NCBI GenBank assembly: GCA_963576565.1
Contig: OY755044.1
Coordinates: 44,997,235-45,061,234, forward strand
Direction: 5' to 3'
Origin: Aspidapion aeneum
Taxonomy: Eukaryota; Arthropoda; Insecta; Coleoptera; Brentidae
DNA: 64,000 nt
Shown: positions 25,403 through 37,203 of the stretch, piece after piece
How positions within the stretch are numbered: the stretch's first letter is position 1
How the letters are laid out: every line of letters begins with the position of its first letter
Notes under the pieces: generated by a model
Told to the model about the DNA's origin: nothing
Databases searched by the model: none
The model's input: only the letters and a program-made list of their open reading frames with translations
Position numbers and translations under genes: made by a program

Positions 25403-26160
25403 GCCCGACCCGAACCAAACCAAACCGAACTGCTGAATTACCGTTTTTGTGGTTTACTTTATGTAAGGTCAGGTTAGGCTGATTAGAATGTTCGGTTGTG
25501 CTGATTTTTACATAATTTTTATGATAAATAACAAACTATATAGCTTTCTGCATCATTTTTTCCATTATAAATACTCAATAGACGATTTTGGACGAAAATG
25601 CGCGATCAATTAAATGGTTGGAGCCAGATGTCAGTTAGAACGTTAGATTTAAAAAATATGGTGTACCCATATTTCTATGCGTAAATACATTTCTAAAAAC
25701 ACAATTACCTTTTTTCGTCCCTTGCCAGACAGTTGGTCACCTTATTTTGGCTAATTGACCATTTAGATCAAGTTCAGTGGATTGTGAGCCGCCCGTTTTT
25801 ATCTCGACATCACAAACGTCAAATAACCTCTTTCTATAGCATTTTGTGTAATTTTTTACTAATTTTTTAATTTTGAAATTTCTAAAAAAAATGTGAAAAA
25901 TCCGCATTTTTTTTTCTTGAAAACGGTATAAAAAGACCTAAACTTATTATTAAAAAAAAAACACGCATTTTCCAGCATCGAGGTATATCGTAGTAGACCC
26001 TAACAAGACATCAGCGGATCAATTATCAGGTGGGCTCGCTCCATAAGTGGGGCTGGGTTAGGTTTCTCGGGGAAGTTTTAAAAACATTATATCTAAATTT
26101 GAAAAATTCATTCAAAGCACAAGCAGCGATAGTCTATCAATTTCGGAAGTAAAAATTAGG

Positions 26161-28821
26161 TTGGAAAAATTAAACACGGCATTTGGTCAATTTGAAAAAA
26201 TACAGGAAGAGCTCATTCAGCTTGATCCCACGCAACAGTCCGAGGGTGATTCTTACGAAAATGCTTATTTTGCAATTAGTGGAATTGCGCTTGACATTAT
26301 TGATCAAAATGCATTCGAAAAACAAAAAATTTTGCAATCGTTGCCAAATACATCTGCACCGGCAACAATACAATCATTACCGCAAAATCCACCCACATCA
26401 GTCGTTCATGTCCCGAATCATAATATGTTCAAAATTACTCCTCCTTCATTTTATGGAGAGCATGAACAATGGGAAACTTTTTTTCAGGTATTTAAATCCA
26501 TTGTAGATGATGATCCAAACATTCCGATAATTCAGAAATGTTTTCAGTTAAAACAGTGCATAAAAGGTGATGCAGCAGAGGTTCTCAAATCACTCAATGT
26601 GACGGAGAGTAACTACAGTAGTGCATTAACACTTCTTCGAGAAAGGTATGAGAATAAAAGAATATTAACACATAAGCATTTAAAAAATATTTTTGATTAT
26701 CCTGCTCTGCTTAAAGAGTCATGTCAATCATTGCGCAAGTTCATTGATCATTGTACTCAGAATATTCGCGCGCTCGAAAATCTCAATGAACCGGTAGAAT
26801 ATTGGGACACTATATTGTTGCATTTGTTAACAAGTAAGTTAGATATTACTACAAGACGCGAATGGGAGATCACAAATAAAAGTGAAAGACCCAAGTATAC
26901 AGATTTTATGAATTTTCTTAAAAATAGAGTTCAGATTTTAGAAACCATTGATACAAAAATTTACAACAAAAACATTAATACAACTACAACACCATTTAAA
27001 CCAAAACCAATAAATCAAACATTTTCAAAAAACACTATTCAGCAAACACAAAAATCATTCTCACATGTAGGCATAGATAACGAACAAATAAAACAGATAG
27101 ACCATGCAGACTTCTCTTGCTCATTTTGTCGCTTAAACACACATTCTACCTACAAGTGTTTTCGATTGTTGGCTTTACCGATAAAGGTTCGCAAAAGTGA
27201 GCTAGAAAAGCGAGGTATTTGCACAAACTGTCTTCATACAGGCCATGAATTAAACTTATGTCCATCAAGAAACTGTAAATTCTGTTCTCAGCGTCATAAT
27301 CCAATCCTCCATGAGTCTAAATTCAAACCCGCACAAACAGATGCTAATATTAGAGATACCTGTGCATTTGTACAGGAAAATGAAGAAGTTTCACCAGAAG
27401 TACATTGTGAAAATGAAATACAAACACTGCGGGATAATTCTGACATATATCCTGAAAACAGCCAGACAGCATACTGCGAGATTCATGGCAAACAAGCGTT
27501 TTGTCAACCTATCAAATGTCGTGCCATGTTAGATTCAGGTAGTATGAATAATCTTTGTACGACTAAACTATACAATAGACTGAACATTAAATCTCAACCA
27601 GTTCATATGACAGTTAATGGTATTAACCAAGCACCAATCAAAATCAATAAATCATTTTCGACTGAGCTTCAGTCAACTGATCATTCTTTTAAGACGAACA
27701 TTCATTTGCTAGTTATCGATAAAATCACTTCCAAGTTACCGCAAATTTCTTTTGATCCCAGCTTACTTAAAATTCCATCAAACCTGCAACTAGCAGATCC
27801 ACAATTCCACGAATGTCAAGAAATTGATATTTTGCTTGGAACCAATTTATTTTTTAATTTGCTTGAAAGTCAACAAATCAAACTAGGAGCAAATCAACCT
27901 ATCATACAGAATTCCAAGCTAGGATGGTTTTTAGCCAGTCCTTTACACACTAAACTCAAGCAATCTAGTTCTCAGTTGAATTCTCTATGTCATCTTTCCA
28001 TCCATTCGTGGCATGATACCGTACGCGATTTCTGGTCTATAGAAAACGTACAGCGTGGTCAAAATAAGCTTACTACTGAGGAGCTAGAATGCGAAATACA
28101 CTTTAGACAAAATCTTAAACAAGACAGAACCGGACGTTACGTAGTAAAATTACCATTAAAGGATACTTATCAAAACTTAGGAGATTCTTTTCAAAATGCA
28201 AAAAAATGCCTTTTTTCTACAGAAAAACGACTTTCAAAAAACTCAGAACTTCGCAAACAATATTCTAATTTTTTAAAAGAATATAAAGAGATGGGACATA
28301 TGTCACAAATTAATCCAAATCTTGATCATCATGACAAGATCTCATTTTATCTTCCTCATCACCCAGTCTTTAAGGACACTAGTGAAACTACTAAGACCAG
28401 AGTAGTATTCAATGGAAGTAGTTCTTCAAGTTCTGGTGTTAGTTTGAATCAGGTTCTAAAAGCAGGTCCCAAAGTACAAAGTGATTTGTTTGACATAGTT
28501 TTGCGCATGCGAACTTTTTCGATTGTTTTAACAGCTGATGTTGAAAAAATGTTTCGCATGGTATTAGTCGATAAATCAGATAGATCTTTTCAACGCATAC
28601 TTTGGCGTGATAATCCATTTCAAGAAATAAAGCACTATGAATTAAACACTATTGTTTATGCAAAGAAGAAAGATGGAAAACGTGCTGTGTGTGGATCGAT
28701 AAAAATCAAAACGAATTTTATACTTCACACAAAGGTATGTGTGCCTAACTTGCGAGTGTCAGAAGGAGAGGGAAGAGTTGATTTTGGTTGTTTTCCTACT
28801 TACACAAGGTTGCATCTCTAG
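26161..28821 (+). pseudogene. BEL/Pao element 2 Gag-protease-RT, 5' part, truncated by repeat insertion
   Basis: Open from 26062 without an ATG, so the original start is lost or lies across the leader insertion. In order: Gag (TPPSFYGEHEQWETFFQVF, residues ~98-116), three zinc knuckles (CSFCRLNTHSTYKC, CTNCLHTGHELNLC, CKFCSQRHNPILH, ~317-385), aspartic protease MLDSGSMNNLC (~458) and DILLGTNLFF. The RT then begins with RVVFNGSSSSSSGVSLNQVL and LTADVEKMFRMVLVDKS. Element sequence ends after ELNTIVY (28660). The remaining ~54 residues are read through the inserted 454-bp repeat. The BEL/Pao assignment is secure; the protein is not functional. Confidence 0.9.
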
Positions 28822-30230
28822 ACGTACGTTTCTGTGTGTTTCACGTCATCAGTAGAGAACAGCAAACCCAGGTAAGCCAATTTTAACCAAAACCAACTCC
28901 TATATATGAAATTCTCGCGGCGGTGCAATGCGAGTGAATTACAAGTTGTTGCGCCATCTAGCGGACTGGCTCGAGCACTCGAAAGTTTAAACACACTGGC
29001 ATCGTTTTGTCTGAGACGTCGAAGCGCCATCTATGATAAGTTTCGTCCATTAATGTGGTATTAAAACCACGTAATCACGTAGCAACTAAAAGACCGTACT
29101 GCCCGAAGCATATGCAAAGAAGAAAGATGGAAAACGTGCTGTGTGTGGATCGATAAAAATCAAAACAAATTTTATACTTCACACAAAGGTGTGTGTGCCT
29201 AACTTGCGAGTGTCAGAAGGAGAGGGAAGAGTTGATTTTGGTTGTTTTCTTACTTACACAAGGTTGCATCTCTAGACGTACGTTTCTGTGTGTTTCACGT
29301 CATCAGTAGAGAACAGCAAACCCAGGTAAGCCAATTTTAACCAAAACCAACTCCTATATATGAAATTCTCGCGGCGGTGCAATGCGAGTGAATTACAAGT
29401 TGTTGCGCCATCTAGCGGACTGGCTCGAGCACTCGAAAGTTTAAACACACTGGCATCGTCTTGTCTGAGACGCCGAAGCGCCATCTATGACAAGTTTCGT
29501 CCATTAATGTGGTATTAAAACCACGTAATCACGTAGCAACTAAAAGGCCGTACTGCCCGAAGCATATGCAAAGAAGAAAGATGGAAAACGTGCTGTGTGT
29601 GGATCGATAAAAATCAAAACGAATTTTATACTTCACACAAAGGTATGTGTGCCTAACTTGCGAGTGTCAGAAGGAGAGAAAAGAGTTGATTTTGGTTGTT
29701 TTCCTACTTACAGAAGGTTGCATCTCTAGACGTACGTTTCTGTGTGTTTCACGTCATCAGTAGAGAACAGCAAACCCAGGTAAGCCAATTTTAACCAAAA
29801 CCAACTCCTATATATGAAATTCTCGCGGCGGTGCAATGCGAGTGAATTACAAGTTGTTGCGCCATCTAGCGGACTGGCTCGAGCACTCGAAAGTTTAAAC
29901 ACACTGGCATCGTCTTGTCTGAGACGCCGAAGCGCCATCTATGACAAGTTTCGTCCATTAATGTGGTATTAAAACCACGTAATCACGTAGCAACTAAAAG
30001 GCCGTACTGCCCGAAGCATATGCAAAGAAGAAAGATGGAAAACGTGCTGTGTGTGGATCGATAAAAATCAAAACGAATTTTATACTTCACACAAAGGTAT
30101 GTGTGCCTAACTTGCGAGTGTCAGAAGGAGAGGGAAGAGTTGATTTTGGTTGTTTTCCTACTTACACAAGGTTGCATCTCTAGACGTACGTTTCTGTGTG
30201 TTTCACGTCATCAGTAGAGAACAGCAAACC
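28808..30230 (-). ncRNA. Minus-strand hammerhead copies, array 1
   Basis: Four copies with intact core at 28808-28868, 29262-29322, 29716-29776 and 30170-30230, exactly 454 bp apart. Cleavage of a minus-strand array transcript would release 454-nt monomers. Confidence 0.8.
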
Positions 30231-30832
30231 CAGGTAAGCCAATTTTAACCAAAACCAACTCCTATATATGAAATTCTCGCGGCGGTGCAATGCGAGTGAA
30301 TTACAAGTTGTTGCGGCATCTAGCGGACTGGCTCGAGCACTCGAAAGTTTAAACACACTGGCATCGTCTTGTCTGAGACGCCGAAGCGCCATCTAAGACA
30401 AGTTTCGTCCATTAATGTGGTATTAAAACCACGTAATCACGTAGCAACTAAAAGGCTGTACTGCCCGAAGCATATGCAAAGAAGAAAGATGGAAAACGTG
30501 CTGTGTGTGGATCGATAAAAATCAAAACGAATTTTATACTTCACACAAAGGTATGTGTGCCTAACTTTTTCCATCTTTCTTCTTTGCATATGCTTCGGGC
30601 AGTACGGCCTTTTAGTTGCTACGTGATTACGTGGTTTTAATACCACATTAATGGACGAAACTTGTCATAGATGGCGCTTCGGCGTCTCAGACAAGACGAT
30701 GCCAGTGTGTTTGAACTTTCGAGTGCTCGAGCCAGTCCGCTAGATGGCGCAACAACTTGTAATTCACTCGCTTTGCACCGCCGCGAGAATTTCATATATA
30801 GGAGTTGGTTTTGGTTAAAATTGGCTTACCTG

Positions 30833-30893
30833 GGTTTGCTGTTCTCTACTGATGACGTGAAACACACAGAAACGTACGTCTAGAGATGCAACC
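30833..30893 (+). ncRNA. Type I hammerhead ribozyme (reference copy, array 1)
   Basis: Stem I is TCTCTA/TAGAGA, extended outward by GGTT(T)GC/GCAACC across a small internal loop. The CTGATGA box is at 30849-30855. Stem II is G-T-G/C-A-C with loop AAACA and a C/A mismatch at its base. GAA follows, then stem III ACG-TA-CGT. The expected cleavage is after C30880 (GUC). All invariant core nucleotides are present. The short stem III resembles the minimal hammerheads of Penelope-like elements and animal retrozymes. The mismatch at the base of stem II could lower activity. Confidence 0.82.
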
Positions 30894-31286
30894 TTGTGTA
30901 AGTAGGAAAACAACCAAAATCAACTCTTCCCTCTCCTTCTGACACTCGCAAGTTAGGCACACATACCTTTGTGTGAAGTATAAAATTCGTTTTGATTTTT
31001 ATCGATCCACACACAGCACGTTGTCCATCTTTCTTTTTTGCATATGCTTCGGGCAGTACGGCCTTTTAGTTGCTACGTGATTACGTGGTTTTAATACCAC
31101 ATTAATGGACGAAACTTGTCATAGATGGCGCTTCGGCGTCTCAGACAAGATGATGCCAGTGTGTTTAAACTTTCGAGTGCTCGAGCCAGTCCGCTAGATG
31201 GCGCAACAACTTGTAATTCACTCGCATTGCACCGCCGCGAGAATTTCATATATAGGAGTTGGTTTTGGTTAAAATTGGCTTACCTG

Positions 31287-32255
31287 GGTTTGCTGTTCTC
31301 TACTGATAACATGAAACACACAGAAACGTACGTCTAGAGATGCAACCTTGTGTAAGTAGGAAAACAACCAAAATCAACTCTTCCCTCTCCTTCTGACACT
31401 CGCAAGTTAGGCACACATACCTTTGTGTGAAGTATAAAATTCGTTTTGGTTTTTATCGATCCACACACAGCACGTTTTCCATCTTTCTTCTTTGCATATG
31501 CTTCGGGCAGTACGGCCTTTTAGTTGCTACGTGATTACGTGGTTTGAATACCACATTAATGGACGAAACTTGTCATAGATGGCGCTTCGGCGTCTCAGAC
31601 AAGACGATGCCAGTGTGTTTAAACTTTCGAGTGCTCGAGCCAGTCCGCTAGATGGCGCAACAACTTGTAATTCACTCGCATTGCACCGCCGCGAGAATTT
31701 CATATATAGGAGTTGGTTTTGGTTAAAATTGGCTTACCTGGGTTTGCTGTTCTCTACTGATGACGTGAAACACACAGAAACGTACGTCTAGAGATGCAAC
31801 CTTGTGTAAGTAGGAAAACAACCAAAATCAACTCTTCCCTCTCCTTCTGACACTCGCAAGTTAGGCACACATACCTTTGTGTGAAGTATAAAATTCGTTT
31901 TGATTTTTATCGATCCACACACAGCACGTTTTCCATCTTTCTTCTTTGCATATGCTTCGGGCAGTACGGCCTTTTAGTTGCTACGTGATTACGTGGTTTT
32001 AATACCACATTAATGGACGAAACTTGTCATAGATGGCGCTTCGGCGTCTCAGACAAGACGATGCCAGTGTGTTTAAACTTTCGAGTGCTCGAGCCAGTCC
32101 GCTAGATGGCGCAACAACTTGTAATTCACTCGCATTGCACCGCCGCGAGAATTTCATATATAGGAGTTGGTTTTGGTTAAAATTGGCTTACCTGGGTTTG
32201 CTGTTCTCTACTGATGACGTGAAACACACAGAAACGTACGTCTAGAGATGCAACC
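31287..32255 (+). ncRNA. Further plus-strand hammerhead copies, array 1
   Basis: Copies at 31287-31347 (core changed to CTGATAA, predicted inactive), 31741-31801 and 32195-32255 (both intact). The copy in the last partial unit, near 32649, is cut off after CTGATGAC by a ~37-bp deletion that removes GAA, stem III and the cleavage site. Confidence 0.78.
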
Positions 32256-32776
32256 TTGTGTAAGTAGGAAAACAACCAAAATCAACTCTTCCCTCTCCTT
32301 CTGACACTCGCAAGTTAGGCACACATACCTTCGTGTGAAGTATAAAATTCGTTTTGATTTTTATCGATCCACACACAGCACGTTTTCCATCTTTCTTCTT
32401 TGCATATGCTTCGTGCAGTACGGCCTTTTAGTTGCTACGTGATTACGTGGTTTTAATACCACATTAATGGACGAAACTTGTCATAGATGGCGCTTCGGCG
32501 TCTCAGACAAGACGATGCCAGTGTGTTTAAACTTTCGAGTGCTCGAGCCAGACCGCTAGATGGCGCAACAACTTGTAATTCACTCGCATTGCACCGCCGC
32601 GAGAATTTCATATATAGGAGTTGGTTTTGGTTAAAATTGGCTTACCTGGGTTTGCTGTTCTCTACTGATGACTTGTGTAAGTAGGAAAACAACCAAAATC
32701 AACTCTTCCCTCTCCTTCTGACACTCGCAAGTTAGGCACACATACCTTTGTGTGAAGTATAAAATTCGTTTTGATT

Positions 32777-33142
32777 ACTATTGTTTATGGTTTAACCAGC
32801 AGTTCCTTTCTTGCTACACGTGTTTTAAATGAGATTGGCTTTAAATGTCAGGAAAATAATCCTAAAATTTCACAAATTATCAAAGAAGCTTTCTATATGG
32901 ACGATCTTATAACCAGTTGTAGCGACCTTCAATCAGCTACCATACGCGATTTCTGGTCTATAGAAAACGTACAGCGTGGTCAAAATAAGCTTACTACTGA
33001 GGAGCTAGAATGCGAAATACACTTTAGACAAAATCTTAAACAAGACAGAACCGGACGTTACGTAGTAAAATTACCATTAAAGGATACTTATCAAAACTTA
33101 GGAGATTCTTTTCAAAATGCAAACAATATTCTAATTTTTTAA
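32777..33142 (+). pseudogene. BEL/Pao element 2 RT fragment joined to duplicated protease-RT linker
   Basis: Coding resumes after the 13-bp duplication as IVYGLTSSSFLATRVL, through the RT box AFYMDDLITSCSDLQSA. At about 32938 it jumps back to the upstream linker TIRDFWSIENVQRGQNK. The frame ends because a 55-bp deletion relative to copy A (between GCAAA repeats, near 33121) shifts it. The fusion is a duplication scar, not a gene. Confidence 0.85.
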
Positions 33143-33156
33143 AAGAATATAAAGAG

Positions 33157-33687
33157 ATGGGACATATGTCACAAATTAATCCAAATCTTGATCATCATGA
33201 CAAGATCTCATTTTATCTTCCTCATCACCCAGTCTTTAAGGACACTAGTGAAACTACTAAGACCAGAGTAGTATTCAATGGAAGTAGTTCTTCAAGTTCT
33301 GGTGTTAGTTTGAATCAGGTTCTAAAAGCAGGTCCCAAAGTACAAAGTGATTTGTTTGACATAGTTTTGCGCATGCGAACTTTTTCGATTGTTTTAACAG
33401 CTGATGTTGAAAAAATGTTTCGCATGGTATTAGTCGATAAATCAGATAGATCTTTTCAACGCATACTTTGGCGTGATAATCCATTTCAAGAAATAAAGCA
33501 CTATGAATTAAACACTATTGTTTATGCAAAGAAGAAAGATGGAAAACGTGCTGTGTGTGGATCGATAAAAATCAAAACGAATTTTATACTTCACACAAAG
33601 GTATGTGTGCCTAACTTGCGAGTGTCAGAAGGAGAGGGAAGAGTTGATTTTGGTTGTTTTCCTACTTACACAAGGTTGCATCTCTAG
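33157..33687 (+). pseudogene. BEL/Pao element 2 RT 5' part, duplicated copy
   Basis: Repeats the RT beginning of copy A (GHMSQINPNLDHHDKISFYL through ELNTIVY), then runs into array 2 at 33527. No start of its own. Confidence 0.85.
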
Positions 33688-35096
33688 ACGTACGTTTCTG
33701 TGTGTTTCACGTCATCAGTAGAGAACAGCAAACCCAGGTAAGCCAATTTTAACCAAAACCAACTCCTATATATGAAATTCTCGCGGCGGTGCAATGCGAG
33801 TGAATTACAAGTTGTTGCGCCATCTAGCGGACTGGCTCGAGCACTCGAAAGTTTAAACACACTGGCATCGTTTTGTCTGAGACGCCGAAGCGCCATCTAT
33901 GATAAGTTTCGTCCATTAATGTGGTATTAAAACCACGTAATCACGTAGCAACTAAAAGACCGTACTGCCCGAAGCATATGCAAAGAAGAAAGATGGAAAA
34001 CGTGCTGTGTGTGGATCGATAAAAATCAAAACAAATTTTATACTTCACACAAAGGTATGTGTGCCTAACTTGCGAGTGTCAGAAGGAGAGGGAAGAGTTG
34101 ATTTTGGTTGTTTTCTTACTTACACAAGGTTGCATCTCTAGACGTACGTTTCTGTGTGTTTCACGTCATCACTAGAGAACAGCAAACCCAGGTAAGCCAA
34201 TTTTAACCAAAACCAACTCCTATATATGAAATTCTCGCGGCGGTGCAATGCGAGTGAATTACAAGTTGTTGCGCCATCTAGCGGACTGGCTCGAGCACTC
34301 GAAAGTTTAAACACACTGGCATCGTCTTGTCTGAGACGCCGAAGCGCCATCTATGACAAGTTTCGTCCATTAATGTGGTATTAAAACCACGTAATCACGT
34401 AGCAACTAAAAGGCCGTACTGCCCGAAGCATATGCAAAGAAGAAAGATGGAAAACGTGCTGTGTGTGGATCGATAAAAATCAAAACGAATTTTATACTTC
34501 ACACAAAGGTATGTGTGCCTAACTTGCGAGTGTCAGAAGGAGAGAAAAGAGTTGATTTTGGTTGTTTTCCTACTTACAGAAGGTTGCATCTCTAGACGTA
34601 CGTTTCTGTGTGTTTCACGTCATCAGTAGAGAACAGCAAACCCAGGTAAGCCAATTTTAACCAAAACCAACTCCTATATATGAAATTCTCGCGGCGGTGC
34701 AATGCGAATGAATTACAAGTTGTTGCGCCATCTAGCGGACTGGCTCGAGCACTCGAAAGTTTAAACACACTGGCATCGTCTTGTCTGAGACGCCGAAGCG
34801 CCATCTATGACAAGTTTCGTCCATTAATGTGGTATTAAAACCACGTAATCACGTAGCAACTAAAAGGCCGTACTGCCCGAAGCATATGCAAAGAAGAAAG
34901 ATGGAAAACGTGCTGTGTGTGGATCGATAAAAATCAAAACGAATTTTATACTTCACACAAAGGTATGTGTGCCTAACTTGCGAGTGTCAGAAGGAGAGGG
35001 AAGAGTTGATTTTGGTTGTTTTCCTACTTACACAAGGTTGCATCTCTAGACGTACGTTTCTGTGTGTTTCACGTCATCAGTAGAGAACAGCAAACC
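33674..35096 (-). ncRNA. Minus-strand hammerhead copies, array 2
   Basis: Copies at 33674-33734, 34128-34188, 34582-34642 and 35036-35096. In the second, the first core base is changed (GTGATGA instead of CTGATGA), which should abolish cleavage. The others are intact. Confidence 0.78.
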
Positions 35097-35719
35097 CAGG
35101 TAAGCCAATTTTAACCAAAACCAACTCCTATATATGAAATTCTCGCGGCGGTGCAATGCGAGTGAATTACAAGTTGTTGCGGCATCTAGCGGACTGGCTC
35201 GAGCACTCGAAAGTTTAAACACACTGGCATCGTCTTGTCTGAGACGCCGAAGCGCCATCTAAGACAAGTTTCGTCCATTAATGTGGTATTAAAACCACGT
35301 AATCACGTAGCAACTAAAAGGCTGTACTGCCCGAAGCATATGCAAAGAAGAAAGATGGAAAACGTGCTGTGTGTGGATCGATAAAAATCAAAACGAATTT
35401 TATACTTCACACAAAGGTATGTGTGCCTAACTTTTTCCATCTTTCTTCTTTGCATATGCTTCGGGCAGTACGGCCTTTTAGTTGCTACGTGATTACGTGG
35501 TTTTAATACCACATTAATGGACGAAACTTGTCATAGATGGCGCTTCGGCGTCTCAGACAAGACGATGCCAGTGTGTTTGAACTTTCGAGTGCTCGAGCCA
35601 GTCCGCTAGATGGCGCAACAACTTGTAATTCACTCGCTTTGCACCGCCGCGAGAAGCTTTGCACCGCCGCGAGAATTTCATATATAGGAGTTGGTTTTGG
35701 TTAAAAATTGGCTTACCTG

Positions 35720-36688
35720 GGTTTGCTGTTCTCTACTGATGACGTGAAACACACAGAAACGTACGTCTAGAGATGCAACCTTGTGTAAGTAGGAAAACAA
35801 CCAAAATCAACTCTTCCCTCTCCTTCTGACACTCGCAAGTTAGGCACACATACCTTTGTGTGAAGTATAAAATTCGTTTTGATTTTTATCGATCCACACA
35901 CAGCACGTTGTCCATCTTTCTTTTTTGCATATGCTTCGGGCAGTACGGCCTTTTAGTTGCTACGTGATTACGTGGTTTTAATACCACATTAATGGACGAA
36001 ACTTGTCATAGATGGCGCTTCGGCGTCTCAGACAAGATGATGCCAGTGTGTTTAAACTTTCGAGTGCTCGAGCCAGTCCGCTAGATGGCGCAACAACTTG
36101 TAATTCACTCGCATTGCACCGCCGCGAGAATTTCATATATAGGAGTTGGTTTTGGTTAAAATTGGCTTACCTGGGTTTGCTGTTCTCTACTGATGACATG
36201 AAACACACAGAAACGTACGTCTAGAGATGCAACCTTGTGTAAGTAGGAAAACAACCAAAATCAACTCTTCCCTCTCCTTCTGACACTCGCAAGTTAGGCA
36301 CACATACCTTTGTGTAAAGTATAAAATTCGTTTTGGTTTTTATCGATCCACACACAGCACGTTTTCCATCTTTCTTCTTTGCATATGCTTCGGGCAGTAC
36401 GGCCTTTTAGTTGCTACGTGATTACGTGGTTTGAATACCACATTAATGGACGAAACTTGTCATAGATGGCGCTTCGGCGTCTCAGACAAGACGATGCCAG
36501 TGTGTTTAAACTTTCGAGTGCTCGAGCCAGTCCGCTAGATGGCGCAACAACTTGTAATTCACTCGCATTGCACCGCCGCGAGAATTTCATATATAGGAGT
36601 TGGTTTTGGTTAAAATTGGCTTACCTGGGTTTGCTGTTCTCTACTGATGACGTGAAACACACAGAAACGTACGTCTAGAGATGCAACC
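35720..36688 (+). ncRNA. Plus-strand hammerhead copies, array 2
   Basis: Copies at 35720-35780, 36174-36234 (CATG instead of CGTG in stem II, weakening it) and 36628-36688. The copy in the last partial unit is deleted after CTGATGAC. Confidence 0.78.
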
Positions 36689-37203
36689 TTGTGTAAGTAG
36701 GAAAACAACCAAAATCAACTCTTCCCTCTCCTTCTGACACTCGCAAGTTAGGCACACATACCTTCGTGTGAAGTATAAAATTCGTTTTGATTTTTATCGA
36801 TCCACACACAGCACGTTTTCCATCTTTCTTCTTTGCATATGCTTCGTGCAGTACGGCCTTTTAGTTGCTACGTGATTACGTGGTTTTAATACCACATTAA
36901 TGGACGAAACTTGTCATAGATGGCGCTTCGGCGTCTCAGACAAGACGATGCCAGTGTGTTTAAACTTTCGAGTGCTCGAGCCAGACCGCTAGATGGCGCA
37001 ACAACTTGTAATTCACTCGCATTGCACCGCCGCGAGAATTTCATATATAGGAGTTGGTTTTGGTTAAAATTGGCTTACCTGGGTTTGCTGTTCTCTACTG
37101 ATGACTTGTGTAAGTAGGAAAACAACCAAAATCAACTCTTCCCTCTCCTTCTGACACTCGCAAGTTAGGCACACATACCTTTGTGTGAAGTATAAAATTC
37201 GTT

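Larger units (their letters stand above)
24366..26000. mobile_element. TIR DNA element inserted in the BEL/Pao 2 leader
   Basis: Left end AGGTTCTACTACGTTATACC; right end, inverted, GGGTCTACTACGATATACC. The match continues to CTCG with one gap and about two mismatches. A 7-bp duplication TAACAAG flanks it (24359-24365 and 26001-26007). No transposase frame, so non-autonomous. A 7-bp TSD would suit P-like or Mutator-like elements; the superfamily is not settled. It holds a nested MITE, a (GGTTC)n tract and palindromes. Confidence 0.8.
28661..32776. mobile_element. Hammerhead-bearing 454-bp repeat array 1 (retrozyme-like insertion)
   Basis: 4,116 bp inserted in the BEL/Pao RT gene with a 13-bp duplication ACTATTGTTTATG (28648-28660 and 32777-32789). 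Minus-oriented units: 28661-29114, 29115-29568, 29569-30022, 30023-30476 and a partial to about 30567. Plus-oriented units: a 20-nt partial, 30587-31040, 31041-31494, 31495-31948, 31949-32402, and a partial 32403-32776 with an internal deletion. Full units are 454 bp and almost identical. Each carries GCGCCATCTAGCGG and a compact hammerhead ribozyme. The two blocks read outward from the inversion point, as expected from twin priming. No transposase or RT frame of its own. The retrozyme/Penelope-associated class is inferred from these features. Confidence 0.82.
28017..32937 (+). repeat. Tandem segmental duplication, copy A
   Basis: Runs from the protease-RT linker (TACC GTACGCGATTTC), through repeat array 1, to RT residues around DLQSA. 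It is followed directly by copy B. The junction lies in a 4-bp TACC microhomology shared by both ends. Confidence 0.88.

Noticed and set aside
28818..37117. 70-codon frames (MALRRLRQDDASVFKL...) repeated in every 454-bp unit
   Set aside because: They overlap the hammerhead and exist because the units are near-identical copies; no domain, no start context, and similarity reflects recent amplification, not protein selection.
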